From Malaya genurostris (taxonomy: Eukaryota > Arthropoda > Insecta > Diptera > Culicidae), in the NCBI RefSeq assembly GCF_030247185.1, contig NC_080572.1, positions 299,757,656 to 299,821,655 on the forward strand: a DNA stretch of 64,000 nucleotides. The letters run 5' to 3'. Shown piece after piece: positions 22,852 through 33,599 of this stretch. The stretch's first letter is position 1. Each line of letters starts with the position of its first letter. The notes under the pieces were generated by a model. That model was not told the DNA's origin, did no database searches, and was given only the letters and a program-made list of their open reading frames with translations. A program made the position numbers and the translations under genes.

Positions 22852-25067
22852 TTTATGAAGTTCACTAAGATTTCATATTTAAATAATTTTAGTTTCTTTT
22901 CAAATCTGTTCAGCTTACGATGAAAGAAAACAGAGCGTCTTATGCGTGCTTAATATTATAATAATAAATCCGTATGACATGACACTTGGCATACACAATA
23001 CAGCAGTGATGCCAAATTAAATAATTTTAAACAATTTTTTTTCTAATACACATTAATCACGAAATGCTAAGAACAGTTAATTTGAATTCAAATCCCACAT
23101 TATCAGATCCGAATGAATTCCGAATCAATCCCGAATCGGCGAGAAATTTTCATTCGGAATTCCATGTGGAATTCCGAATCAATTCCAATTCCAGTGCAAC
23201 AACCGATTCGGAATGAATTTCGCCTACAACCGGTTGATTCGGAAATCATTCGAAATTGAGTCTGAAAATGCGGACTGAATTGTCAATTCGTCTTCTTCTT
23301 CTTCTTCTTCTTTCCCGATTTTGCACGTTTTCGTGCTGATTTTCAGTTTATTTTTAAACGAAAACATTATATAACTGAATATACAAATATAAATCTTCAT
23401 GTTTTTCGGATATACAGAACTAGTAAATAACCAGTTCTTCTTAGAATCCCAGCATAAACTGTTGAAATTCGCTGGAAATTAACAAAGCGGCCTACCTTAG
23501 TCAGCATCATCCATTCCTCTAGCTGGAGTGTAGTAAAATGACTTAACCACCTAAATTTTACACTAACACATTCATAAAATGATCGAATTTTCAATGACAT
23601 TTATAATGTCACTGTCCATCGGGTCGATCGTGCAGCCAACTCAGGCAAAAATTCTAGCACTGAACCGATCCAGCACTAAAAAATTATGCAGTCGAGTAAG
23701 AATTCCGTCATTCCGTCATTCCGTCGTTTCGATAATGTGGGATTCGATGGTTCCGCAAATCTGGAACATGCTGCTTTTTGTGTAAAAAAAATTCTTCAAC
23801 TGGCTTATTTTGGTTATAAACATTTCATCCCTCGATCTTTGATTTATTCAGTGGAAATAGGAAGAAAATAAACCAATTACCATACGTTTTAAACATTATC
23901 TTACAATTTATTGACTACTGGAACATTGATCGGAAAATTAAAAAAATAATTCCCTAATAGGAATTGAAACCAAAGTTGAAAAATTATTCACTGTTTATCT
24001 CCATTTGCGGTCGACGTATGTTTTGTCCTAGGCCGGATAACGCAGATAACTATGCATGTAGATTTGGATCAACTGTTTGGTTGAAATTGGCATAAGGAAA
24101 TATTCGACCATAAACAGCACAAAAATGAATTTATTTAAACTTTTTGAAACAAATTTATTTGAATTTATTTAAACTTTTGGAAACAATAAGGAAAACTAAC
24201 CAAGCTTGCTCCCTTACTCGTACATGCGACGACGGTTTTGAAATATTCAGACACACATCAGTCCCGATGTTCAACTGGACGAGTATAAAAGGTAAATCGG
24301 ACGAGTATAAAAGAAAATCGTTTATGTGGTTTGAATTCAGTTTCAGTTCCTTAAACTTCCCGGTTCAGAACTTTTGTTCTGGTGTAGATGAAAAAATAAA
24401 TCCTCAACAGTGGTAAACATCGGATGAATTCTGCAAATCGGTTATTTTTAGAACCATTAAAATATTGACAAAGTATTTTGCAAAGTTTTTGAAGTTTTGT
24501 GTATGTAAATAACAAAATGCTACTATAACATTACTTATTGTATTTTATTACTTTCATAAGTTTCATTTTATTTGTCAATAAGTCGTACTAGTATCAGTAT
24601 AGATGCACCGTTACAATTCTAGAAGCAACGCAGTGAAAGTTGCAAAATTCACACAATAAACTAATAAATAACTAAATTCGGAAGTTTTATTAGTACTCAC
24701 GTCCTCCAGTTCTGTCTGTAATATTACCCAGCCACCATTGTTTAAATTTTTCTAGAGGTTGTAATATTACACAAAAAGATGCATAATTTCCTATAGAAAA
24801 TTATTGCATTCGATGTTCAGTACGTCAATTTTTTTACATCGATTAATAATCACATTAGGATTGTTACAATTCTTTTTTTTTGCTGTGTACAAGGCAGAAA
24901 CGAGTAAAAAATGGTTCGTCGGCAGACGTACACATGGTTTGAACTACAATAATTTTAATGGAAGAAAATATCAAAAAGTTCTTTGATAATTAATTCACTG
25001 ATACTTAAAAATCAATAGGCTAGAATTATTGAAATTGGGAACATCATTTTTTGTGAGTGGCAGCGCT
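22852..25067. other. intergenic repeats; GAATTCCG-rich patch and (CTT)n
   Basis: About 23100-23280 is a patch of inverted and direct variants of gaattccgaatcaattcc, followed by a (cttctt)n microsatellite at about 23290-23312. At 24275-24315 the 17-mer with gacgagtataaaag occurs twice in tandem, 23 bp apart. No gene recognised. Confidence 0.45.
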
Positions 25068-25200
25068 GCCAGCTATACCGATTTATCTGTATTTATACCG
25101 ATTTTTGGACTCGACACAGGATAAGCTCTCGTAAAATACCGATAATTCAATTTTCATACAGATAAATACCGATTTCCAGTTTTTGTGTTCGGTTTCATAG
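25068..25200 (+). repeat. dispersed repeat V (ataccgatttat.ggtatttata), copy 1
   Basis: The block ctataccgatttat.tgtatttata and following aaaataccgataattca recurs at 41193-41310 in the same orientation. Non-coding. Confidence 0.6.
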
Positions 25201-25433
25201 AGATGAACCAGGTTGAGCGATCTTTTTTTTTTGCTCGCAAAATCAGTATCCTCATCACTATATCGATTTTTGATTTTTAGAGTTAGATATTGTACAAATA
25301 GATTAGATAGATAGATAGAGCAGTCTGCATCGAATCTATGGTACCTAGAAGTAGGGTAGAAAGATATCAAATTCGAGCGCGTTAAAATTAGGTTTTTTAC
25401 CGTCACTGCTAACCTCAATCGGATGAACACATT

Positions 25434-25932
25434 TTGACAGTTCAGCAGTACTGTTTGTAAACAGAAATGTTTTTGTTTGTTGACAAATTGGATCAGACCA
25501 TTTACGATCCGTATCGCTTAAATAAAGTTTTATAACATTTGTTCACGATGGAATACTGTTTGTTTTCGAGATTTATTAAGACTAGTTGCAAAGTTTAAAG
25601 ATAATTCTGTATAAAATATTCAAAACGACGTATGTAACAATGAGAGATTCTCTTTGTTTACTTTCTCTTTTGATTATTACGGCACTCTTAGCAATCCTTC
25701 TCTCCAATCATTTACCGTTAATAATAACTAAAGCTATTATCTTTTAATCTGCTCTGGAGAAATTACCGAAAAAGCAGGAATATTTCGCAATAATCGAAAG
25801 AGAAAGTAAACAAAGAGAATCTCTCATTGTCACATACGTCGTTTTGAACACTTTATACAGAATTGTTCAAGATGTGTTCTTCGATTTTTGTTTATGGTTG
25901 TTTGTAAACAGTACCGCTGAACTGTCAAGAAT
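25434..25932. mobile_element. composite palindromic MITE
   Basis: The outer inverted ends are ttgacagttcagcagtactg (left) and cagtaccgctgaactgtcaa (right). An inner, longer inverted pair (cgacgtatgtaacaatgaga at about 25627 and its complement near 25830, with the intervening ctctttgtttactttctctt) surrounds a spacer of about 110 bp. Possibly one hairpin element inserted in another. No ORF. Confidence 0.65.
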
Positions 25933-26226
25933 AAATGCTTGTTCATTTATGACGTCACGATGAAAAATCTAATACGCCTATAAAATATCTAATACGCCTG
26001 TCTGCAAATAACAGTATCTATTTGTTTACTTTTTTTCACGATTTTTCGGATTGATTTCATATTTGACGCTTTACTTTTCGCAAAACATTCAAGTTAAAAC
26101 TACAATCTTTCAATTTATTTTGAAACCTAAATTAAGTTCTTGCAGGCAACCTATTGGGTGAAAAGTACTTAAAATTAGGTAAATTTTTGTCGGCGTGTAG
26201 GTTTCATCGCCCTGAAATGAAAAAAG

Positions 26227-26843
26227 TAGCGATGTCGGAAATTTCGAATTACTCGATTATTTAATAATCGAGTATAATTTTGAAACTAATCGATTGAAAC
26301 TTATTCGATTATCTGGGTTATTATTCGATTACTCGATTATTTGTTCGTTTATTACTATGGGATTTTTTACATTATTCACTCAGGCAAAAAATATGGAATT
26401 TCATAGAGATTTCGTATTATTTTTAGCCACAAGAATTTCGTTAGCAAATCATAAGACCGCCTTATGAAATCCCGAAAATAGGAATTCCAATAAAACGCCT
26501 TATGAAATTCATACGAAATTTTTAGGAACATTGTGCGAATTTTCTATGACAAACATAACTTCTCTCATATATTGTGAAGTTCATAAGTTGTTCGTATGAA
26601 TATTATAATAGTGATAGATGAGATGTATATTGCAGAGGTAAATTTTTCATATTTATCTCATGAAATTATGATTTTGGTGATTTTTGATGCATCATAAGAT
26701 TTGCCTTATGATTTTCACTACTCAATTTGCTTGAGTGTTCGATTAGCTCGATAATCGAATATTAGTTTTAAGCTAATCGATTAAATATTACTCGATTATC
26801 TGGGTTATTAATCGATTACTCGATCGATATTACGACATCCCTA
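26227..26843. mobile_element. element with tagcgatgtcg/cgacatcccta ends, carrying a second MITE
   Basis: The left end tagcgatgtcgg and right end cgacatccctagt are inverted, followed inwards by runs of tactcgattat / ataatcga. The ends resemble hAT terminal repeats, but the 8-bp flanks match only weakly. An inner MITE at about 26373-26735 (cactcaggcaaaaaatat ... ttgcttgagtg) is related to an inverted copy at 32530-32760. Confidence 0.6.
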
Positions 26844-26877
26844 GTCAAAATAATCATCGTCACGCTGTCTGGTGGCA

Positions 26878-27132
26878 AAGACATCATATTAACAAGATAT
26901 CCAGCTCTCAAATTTCCCGAACAAATAATTGGCAACATCCTTTTTTGCGAGCATGTCGCCCTCAGGTGAGTCCGCATCGAATCTCATACATAGAAGTAGG
27001 GGAGAGAAATGTCAAATTCGTACGCGCCAAAATAGCAGGGCTGCGCACCCATACAATTGACATGATATGTTGAATGAGACGCCGTGCGATGGCGTTGCTG
27101 AACTGAAGATTGAGATCGCTCCAAGCTGACAG
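26878..27132 (+). repeat. dispersed repeat Z, copy 1
   Basis: About 250 bp nearly identical in order to 46448-46694 (both start aaagacatcatattaacaag and end near ctccaagct.acag). A shorter relative lies at 25318-25392. It ends about 150 bp before the THOC6 start codon, so it lies in or next to that promoter. Confidence 0.7.
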
Positions 27133-27282
27133 GGTCTGCTGGTGGTGAACTTTGAATTGAATTCTTCAACTTTTATTTGTAAACGAAAACAGCATAAACT
27201 CATCATCCCGGGACTATACACCCAAATATTTCAGTTTTGTTCCACATTTGAAGACTGCCATTGAATATAATCTCTTTGAATA

Positions 27283-28321
27283 ATGGCAGATATAAAGAAA
27301 TGCTTTTATACAACTATTCTATCCCAAACATTATCGAATGACGGTAAATATTTGTTTTGCGGAAGTAATTTCGGGGAAATTTTAGTGTACAGGTAAGTGC
27401 ATGACGGGAACTATCAATGTAATGCTAATTTCATTTTATTTTTAAAGTGTTGATCGTATATCATCATGCGCCGACAGTTCAGTAGAGGATCCTACAGAAC
27501 CCCAATTAGTCTTCCCATTATCAGAAAAATGTCAAATATATAGCCTATCTTTCCACAAAGATTTTTTGATAATGGGATTGAACGGAGAAATCTGTGGCTA
27601 TGTATGGAATTCTAAGGCCGCAACTATTGGGAAAAAAGCTTGGACAGTTAAACTTCCAGCATCAGACGAATATACAGATTTTAACGAAGTAAATTATCTC
27701 TGGTTGGACAAAGACGAGGAGGTACTTTATGCAGGTTGTGGGGACAACATAATGTACTCTATTTCTTTGGAGGATGGCCGCGTCGTAAGAAAGTACCAAG
27801 GACATCTAGATTACATTCACTGTGTCTCCGGCTGTGAAAGAAAATTAGCAACTGCATCAGAAGATGGTTCAGTTCTGTTATGGGATCCACGGCAGTCCAA
27901 GTTCACAGGGAAAATAGAGCCACACAGTAAGGAGTTGTTGAATCGATCTGAGTTCGGTAAATGGCAAGGTACTGTATCTATTACTGAAGACTGGCTCGTG
28001 TGTGGCGGTGGACCGCGATTTTCCCTGTGGCATCTGCGCTCGTTGGAGTGCACAACAGATTTGGCTTTTCCCGAGCGGGTTCACGTGTCCGGTTTCATCG
28101 ATGACTTGATTTATGCCGCTGGTCATAGCAAACACCTTTACCAGTACAATTTCAATGGTGATGTAACCGCCGAAATTCCCATTTCAGCACCTGCGGTTTA
28201 CAGCGTAGTGCAACAGAGTGAACCTACCAAATTGATGGCGATTGCCGGTGCTTCCAGCCAGATTGACGTTTGCACTAATTTTAGTTATCGAGACATTGTA
28301 CTGAATACATATAAGAAATAA
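27283..28321 (+). CDS. thoc6: THO complex subunit 6 (WD40 protein)
   Basis: Two exons, 27283-27392 and 27448-28321, separated by a 55-nt intron, encode 327 aa (human THOC6 341). The WD40 protein is part of THO/TREX, which couples transcription to mRNA export in the nucleus. Diagnostic stretches are MGLNGEICGYVW, GHLDYIHCVSG, ASEDGSVLLWDPR, DWLVCGGGPRFSLWHLRS and the C-terminal SQIDVCTNFSYR, in the same order as human THOC6. The ATG at 27283 is preceded 50 nt upstream by an insect initiator TCAGTT (27231-27236). Convergent with TMX3, 324 bp apart. An AATAAA overlaps the stop codon (28317-28322) and another lies at 28479-28484; using the latter would overlap the TMX3 transcript. Confidence 0.92.
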
Positions 28322-28450
28322 ATAGATCGGCAATGTGTTTCAATTGCTCAATTCTTTACATATTTTTTTTATAAACTTTTTTACTTTCCATTATCAATAT
28401 GATGAACAATGGTGGCAATGAAATAAGGAAGTTTTTTTTTTCGAAAGTTG

Positions 28451-28456
28451 TTTATT
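28451..28456 (-). terminator. poly(A) signal of TMX3
   Basis: TTTATT on the plus strand is AATAAA on the minus strand, 190 nt after the TMX3 stop. Confidence 0.5.
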
Positions 28457-28645
28457 ACACGTACAATCTTACACATAAAATAAACAGCAGTTTTTCTAAA
28501 TCTATCATGACCGATTATAGATAAAAATGACTAGACAATATTTCTTAGCATTATTAACATTCAATGGACGAAAGAAGTCATCTTCATCCCTTGTAAGCTA
28601 GGAATATCACACACTCGACGATTCATACAATTGCATACATCCTGA

Positions 28646-30140
28646 TTACTCCTTCTTCTCATGTTTTGGTTCTTCTTCCTCTTCCTCAGCATCTAAAATA
28701 TCCGCACAGCATATCGAGTATAGAATAAGTGAAAAGAAACCCAATGGCAAGCCAAATAGTACGGAAGTCAGAACCGGATTTCCCAACCACATGTCGTATA
28801 GAGACGTCTTTGCCTCGAACCAGGCACGGTAGATACGAACGGGAAGTGAGTTTCCGCCAAAGGTCTTAAAAGAAAAAGAAATACATTAGTGCATTCTGCA
28901 ATAACTATAACAATAACTCAATTGCATACAGGAGCCGTATGATTATGAATGCTATCCAGAAATATTTCAATTGCTTCCGGTGTCAACTGGAGCGGGTCAT
29001 CTTCCGGTATATGATGTTCATTTGTGCTCGCGTTCAGAACTATCAAATGGGGCGTAGAAAGAGTATCCATTGCAATCGAATGTGCCAGGTCTGGGGTTCC
29101 GACCCATCCAAATTGAAACCGACTATGATACTTTTGTTTGTTTTTATGCACAAAAATTTCCACCATATCGCGAAACTCCTGCTCGTGAGCTGCTATTTCA
29201 TTCAGCTTATTTTCTTCGACCACAGCTAGAACGAGGTATTTTTTTGTTTTTACAATGTGATGTATGTTATTCCGTGTCACTTTAGGGAATGTTGGGAATC
29301 TTTCCTCGTTCACCCATCGGAAAAGAGATTCATTCAAATGTTCTGGTTCTATTAGATTAAAGTTATCCGAGTAAGGGAAATAGAAATGGTTTCGTTCCTT
29401 GTAGACTAACGCAGCTGGAACAGTGTCGATGTCAAAATGTCGTTTTGCTATGTCCACCGAAGTAGCGTAAAAATAGCCGTGCGGTTGGTACACTTCAGCA
29501 GCGCTATAAAATATATCCCACAGAATCCCGTCTTGCCGACCAACGTAGGTGAAGAAAATGGGATTGTTCGATTTTAGTATGTCAATACTCTCTACTCGAG
29601 TAACTTGCTGTACTGGAGGGCCAGACATTCGATTCACAAAATGTATCAGTTCTTCTTTACTGCGTTCACCACTATACGTATAATCATAAGGACCTTTTAT
29701 GCTGCATATTGAACACAAAACAAAATTAGTAGTTTTTAGTACAGTGCAATACGTACTACTTACAACATAATGGTTGGATAAGCATTTACATGAAAAGCCT
29801 GGGCTACCGCAGTAAATCGCGTGCAATCTACGCGACCCACCCGAATGTTAGTGTTGTATAAGGCCTGGGCTACGTGAGCCCACACCGGTTCCAATTTTTT
29901 ACAGTGAGCACACCACGGAGCGTAAAACATCACAAACCATTGTCCTTCGTTCCGAACATCGAGGAATCGATCGCTAAGCTCAAGAACTCGCGAGCTGCAA
30001 ACACTGGAGAATGCAGCTATGGAAAAAAATTGAAATTTTCAAAATTACATATCGATTGATTAGATGACTCGTTTCTAATGTGATTATAGCTTACCCAGTA
30101 TGACCAATATGAAACATTCTAATCGATTTAACAGCAGCAT
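28646..30140 (-). CDS. TMX3: thioredoxin-related transmembrane protein 3 (ER protein disulfide isomerase)
   Basis: Four exons, 30140-30095, 30016-29764, 29701-28930 and 28864-28646, encode 429 aa (human 454). A signal peptide (MLLLNRLECFILVILAAF) precedes the thioredoxin domain with FYAPWCAHCKKLEP (C51 and C54) and the cis-proline loop YPTIMF. Two further thioredoxin-like domains without active cysteines follow (for example FFTYVGRQDG and RFQFGWVGTPDLAHS). Then come a single membrane span near residues 388-410 (LTSVLFGLPLGFFSLILYS) and an acidic tail ending PKHEKKE. The family oxidises thiols in the ER lumen. Two differences from human are the redox motif CAHC instead of CGHC and a tail without a strict KKXX retrieval signal. 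Convergent with THOC6. Confidence 0.93.
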
Positions 30141-30699
30141 AATTATTGCTACTAGTTTGTAAGCTTCTACAGTGTTTTACCTTTTCACTTAAGTCAACAA
30201 TTCAAAATTACACCCTAAATGATTGTATATATTTCCTATATTACCACAGAAACTTGCGCGAGAAAATGGCTATGAAACATCCGAAAACATAAGTATGATA
30301 TAAATGAGAAATGTCAAACAATCAGGTCACCAGATTTTTCTCACTATCTCACCCATCACAATAAGCGTGTTTCACATTAAAACGGTAACACATGTGATAG
30401 TTCTTAAAGAAAATAAATTTCATTTAATTACACTATATTATTTATTTTTGCGGCGAGAAAAATCGAAAACGTAATTCTCTTCATTTTCTCAGAAACAGCT
30501 CTGTTGGTTTTCACAAACTTAGACATAAATAAAAGGATCAACGTCTAAAAAAAATAGACTGGTTTTGACTAGTTTGAAAAAAAAATGAAAATAGCAACGA
30601 AATTGAAAAGGTTATGTTTTTTGTTCTTATTCAAAATTCAATGGAATGTGTTTTGAAGAATCCCTTAGTAATATCAATGAAACTCAGACGAACCGACAT
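30141..30699. other. upstream of TMX3, repeats
   Basis: Holds the TMX3 promoter (no clear core element seen) and, near 30490, the recurrent module with cacaaacttagacat also found at 6600 and 50550. Confidence 0.4.
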
Positions 30700-30776
30700 A
30701 ACAAGGAATTTCTGGTACACTCCGGTTAGCCGGAACATTTGACCCTTTTTTCGTGGAATAAAACCATAGCCACAAC

Positions 30777-31419
30777 CAGAGCTTGAAATTGTCACGCACT
30801 CTCAATGAAAGAAACCATTCCAATAATCTCATTTTCAATATTTTACTGTCTCATTCGTAAATGACCGACACCAGTACAAACGAAGAGAGACGAAGCATTT
30901 TCGTTTCTCATTGAAAAAATTAGAGAGTATAATTGTCAATGTCACTCTTTTCTCTATGACAAGACGTAACCAAACTAGCGTCCGCATGGAGCATCCAGAG
31001 AATTTCAATTCTCATTCTTTCGTCGATGTATTGAAAATCTGTGACGCTTGGCTATAAAGAGTGACTAAAATATGACAAATCTAAGTAATTACATCCCAGA
31101 ATCTTTTTAGAAACCAAAACTACTACAATTTCGAGCGCCAACAAGTAAAAGTCATTGTGAAACCTTTTTCTGACGTTTTCGATTCTCGAAGCTTCGGTTG
31201 AATACCGACACTGTATACTATGAAATTTTCACTGAAAACAGCAAATGACTGAAAGTGCAAATGAAAGAAAGAACACAATTTTGAAACTACTGTTCCGCTT
31301 ATGTCATTGACATTACATGGATTTCGTTCTCACAGTTTGCAAGCGAAGCTGAGAGTGACATAAATTTCTCGTTATTTTTGTCTATTTTGAGTCAATGAAA
31401 ATGACTTTTATTAGCTCTA
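30777..31419 (-). mobile_element. hAT-like MITE, copy 2, inserted in MITE copy A
   Basis: Inverted full-length homologue of 1453-2097, with ends cagagc... and ...gctct(a). The 8-bp target duplication gccacaac lies at 30769-30776 on the left. On the right it is found at 32275-32282, because another MITE has since inserted at the element's last TA. Non-coding. Confidence 0.8.
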
Positions 31420-32272
31420 CACACTAAGATTCGATTCCGTTGTTCGGTAATTTTTTTGACGAAAACTTTCGGTAATCAACAGAAATTACCGATATTTCGG
31501 TACATGAACTTCATTTTACATCAATTATGCAAATTTTTACCGGACTATCAGTTTTACGCAAGTTTTCATTACAGAATTCTGTAAATATATATACAATTCA
31601 TACGGTAAATCTGAATAGTCGCCGAGTACGGTAAAAACCATACCGTCCGTATGGTAAAAGTATCTTCCAATAACCGAACTTCTGAGAAAACTGATTGTCG
31701 TGAATCTAACTGTCAAACAGTTATTGAAATTTTTAGTGTCTTTTTATTAACCAAACGAAAAAAATTTTGAAGAGTTCATCGAATGGATTGAGATACAGGT
31801 GCAAAATTTTTTAAAACATTGGAACCACTAAAAGCTTTTTGTTTACTTATAGGAGGAAAAAATCATCACTTATCACTTGTCCACTTGCTGCCTACACAAA
31901 TAGTTCGAGAGTAATTTCTGGTGGACTCGACGGATTGTGCAGTGTTTTGGAAGACGCTCATAGTTCCTTTTTTTTCGTGGAATAAAACTATAGCCACAAC
32001 TATAGCTGGAACTTTCTTCATTCGTTTTTGTGAATTTGTGTTGTTTTTGAAAATCCGAAAATCCAGAATTTTAATCAAAGGAAAACAAAGAAACAAAAAA
32101 TTACCGAGCAATCAGTTAGATTCATTTGGTTTACAGTTCACGGTAGTTGTTTGACAGTTCAGCAATTACCGAACGATCCGTAATCAATTTAATTACCGAA
32201 CAGATTACCGAACGTTCAGCTGTTGAAAATTCGGTAAAAAATTACCGAATTCTGCGAAATTTTCTAAGTGTG
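31420..32272 (+). mobile_element. Tc1/mariner-like MITE (copy B), inserted in hAT MITE copy 2
   Basis: Inverted ends cacactaaga / tctaagtgtg with TA on both sides (31418-31419 and 32273-32274). The inner inverted segments are ttcggtaattttt and aaaaattaccgaa. 853 bp, no transposase. The interior from about 31965 to 32272 matches the sequence of copy A around 30747-30776 and 32283-32527. Confidence 0.75.
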
Positions 32273-32529
32273 TAGCCACAACAGATTGGAATTTTCTTCA
32301 TTCGTTTTTGTGAATTTATGTTGTTTTTAGAATCCAAAAATCCAGAAATTTAACCAAAGGAAATAAAATTACCAAACATTCAGTTAGATTCATTTGGTTT
32401 ACAGTTTGCGGTAGTTATTTGATAGTTCAGCAATTACCGAACGATCGGTAATCAATTTAATTACCGAACGTTCAGCTGTTGAAAATTCGGTAAAAAATTA
32501 CCGAATTCTGCGAATTTTTCTAAGTTTGT

Positions 32530-32760
32530 AAAACAAATTTATTATAATGTTTATGATGCTGCGATATGTATCCCATCTATCACGATTATAGTTTTCATAC
32601 GAACAACTTATGAATTCCACAGTATATGAGAGAAGGTATGGTTGCCATAAAAATTTCGCATGAATTGAATATCGTATGAATTGAATAAGACTTTTTATTA
32701 TAATTCAAATTTTCGTGACTTTATAATTATGAAATTCCACATATTTTTTTCCTGGGTGTT
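32530..32760 (-). mobile_element. MITE related to 26373-26735, truncated
   Basis: Inverted homologue of the inner MITE near 26.5 kb; shared blocks are catacgaacaacttatgaa and the end atatttttttcctgggtg. Non-coding. Confidence 0.55.
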
Positions 32761-33599
32761 GGCAAATAGTAAAGAAAGCAAAACAACATTGCATGAATTG
32801 CTTTGGAATTTTGTTTTTGCACTACTTTTAAATATTTTGTAGTTTTATGCAAAATTCCTCCTAGTTCATTTGAAAACCAATGAACATTATTTTTATAAAC
32901 TTATTATTATACTACAAATGAAAATTCACATTTTACTACAATTCAAATTTGCATGTTTCCCACGTGGTAGTGATGGTCTCATGAATTTTGAAAATTTTGT
33001 GATCACTTTTTCAATTTACTTGCGTTTGAACGATTACAAATGGTAAAATCTTACAAATATGAATGAAAAAATGATTATTCTTGTGTTGCAGTCAAACGTA
33101 TGATTGAAAATTGCCCTATGTATTAGGAAACCTCGGATAAAATTTGAAAGAATTTGCTCACATACTAATTTTATATAGATGAAAAAATATGTGGAAATAG
33201 ACGAATAAACTCAATGAAAATCATAATTTATCAATTAATGTCTAAAATCAACAATTAAATCCACAAAATTTATTGATTCGTAAACCGCATCTAACCTCAC
33301 TTCTTCGATTTTTTTATATAGCATTTTACGAAATCGATAAAAAATACTCATGATCGAGTTATTACTTACTACCAAATTGCTACATGTTTTTTGTATGTTT
33401 GATATTCATGATTCATGAGAGAAAAATATTAAAAACTAGATAGCCAGTTTGTCAAATCTTTAATTTAATCAGAAAATTATCATATTTGTTAATTTTAAGC
33501 TCGCCAAGCGCAGAAATCGAGAATGAGTTGCCTGGATTTATCAGTTCAATGAAAAAGTGAGAACAGGTAAAAGGTAAGCTATAAACATAAGATCGAAAC
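32761..33599. other. intergenic, nothing recognised
   Basis: Very AT-rich; no gene or bounded repeat seen. Confidence 0.4.

Larger units (their letters stand above)
30700..32527 (+). mobile_element. older Tc1/mariner-like MITE (copy A), split by later insertions
   Basis: Left part up to 30776 (ttcgtggaataaaac.atagc) and right part 32283-32527 (ttttcttcattcgtttttgt ... ttctaagtttg, then TA) are the two halves of one MITE. The same order is found uninterrupted in copy B at 31420-32272. The hAT-like element at 30777-31419 interrupts it. Its own left end is not clear, so the start is approximate. Confidence 0.65.
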
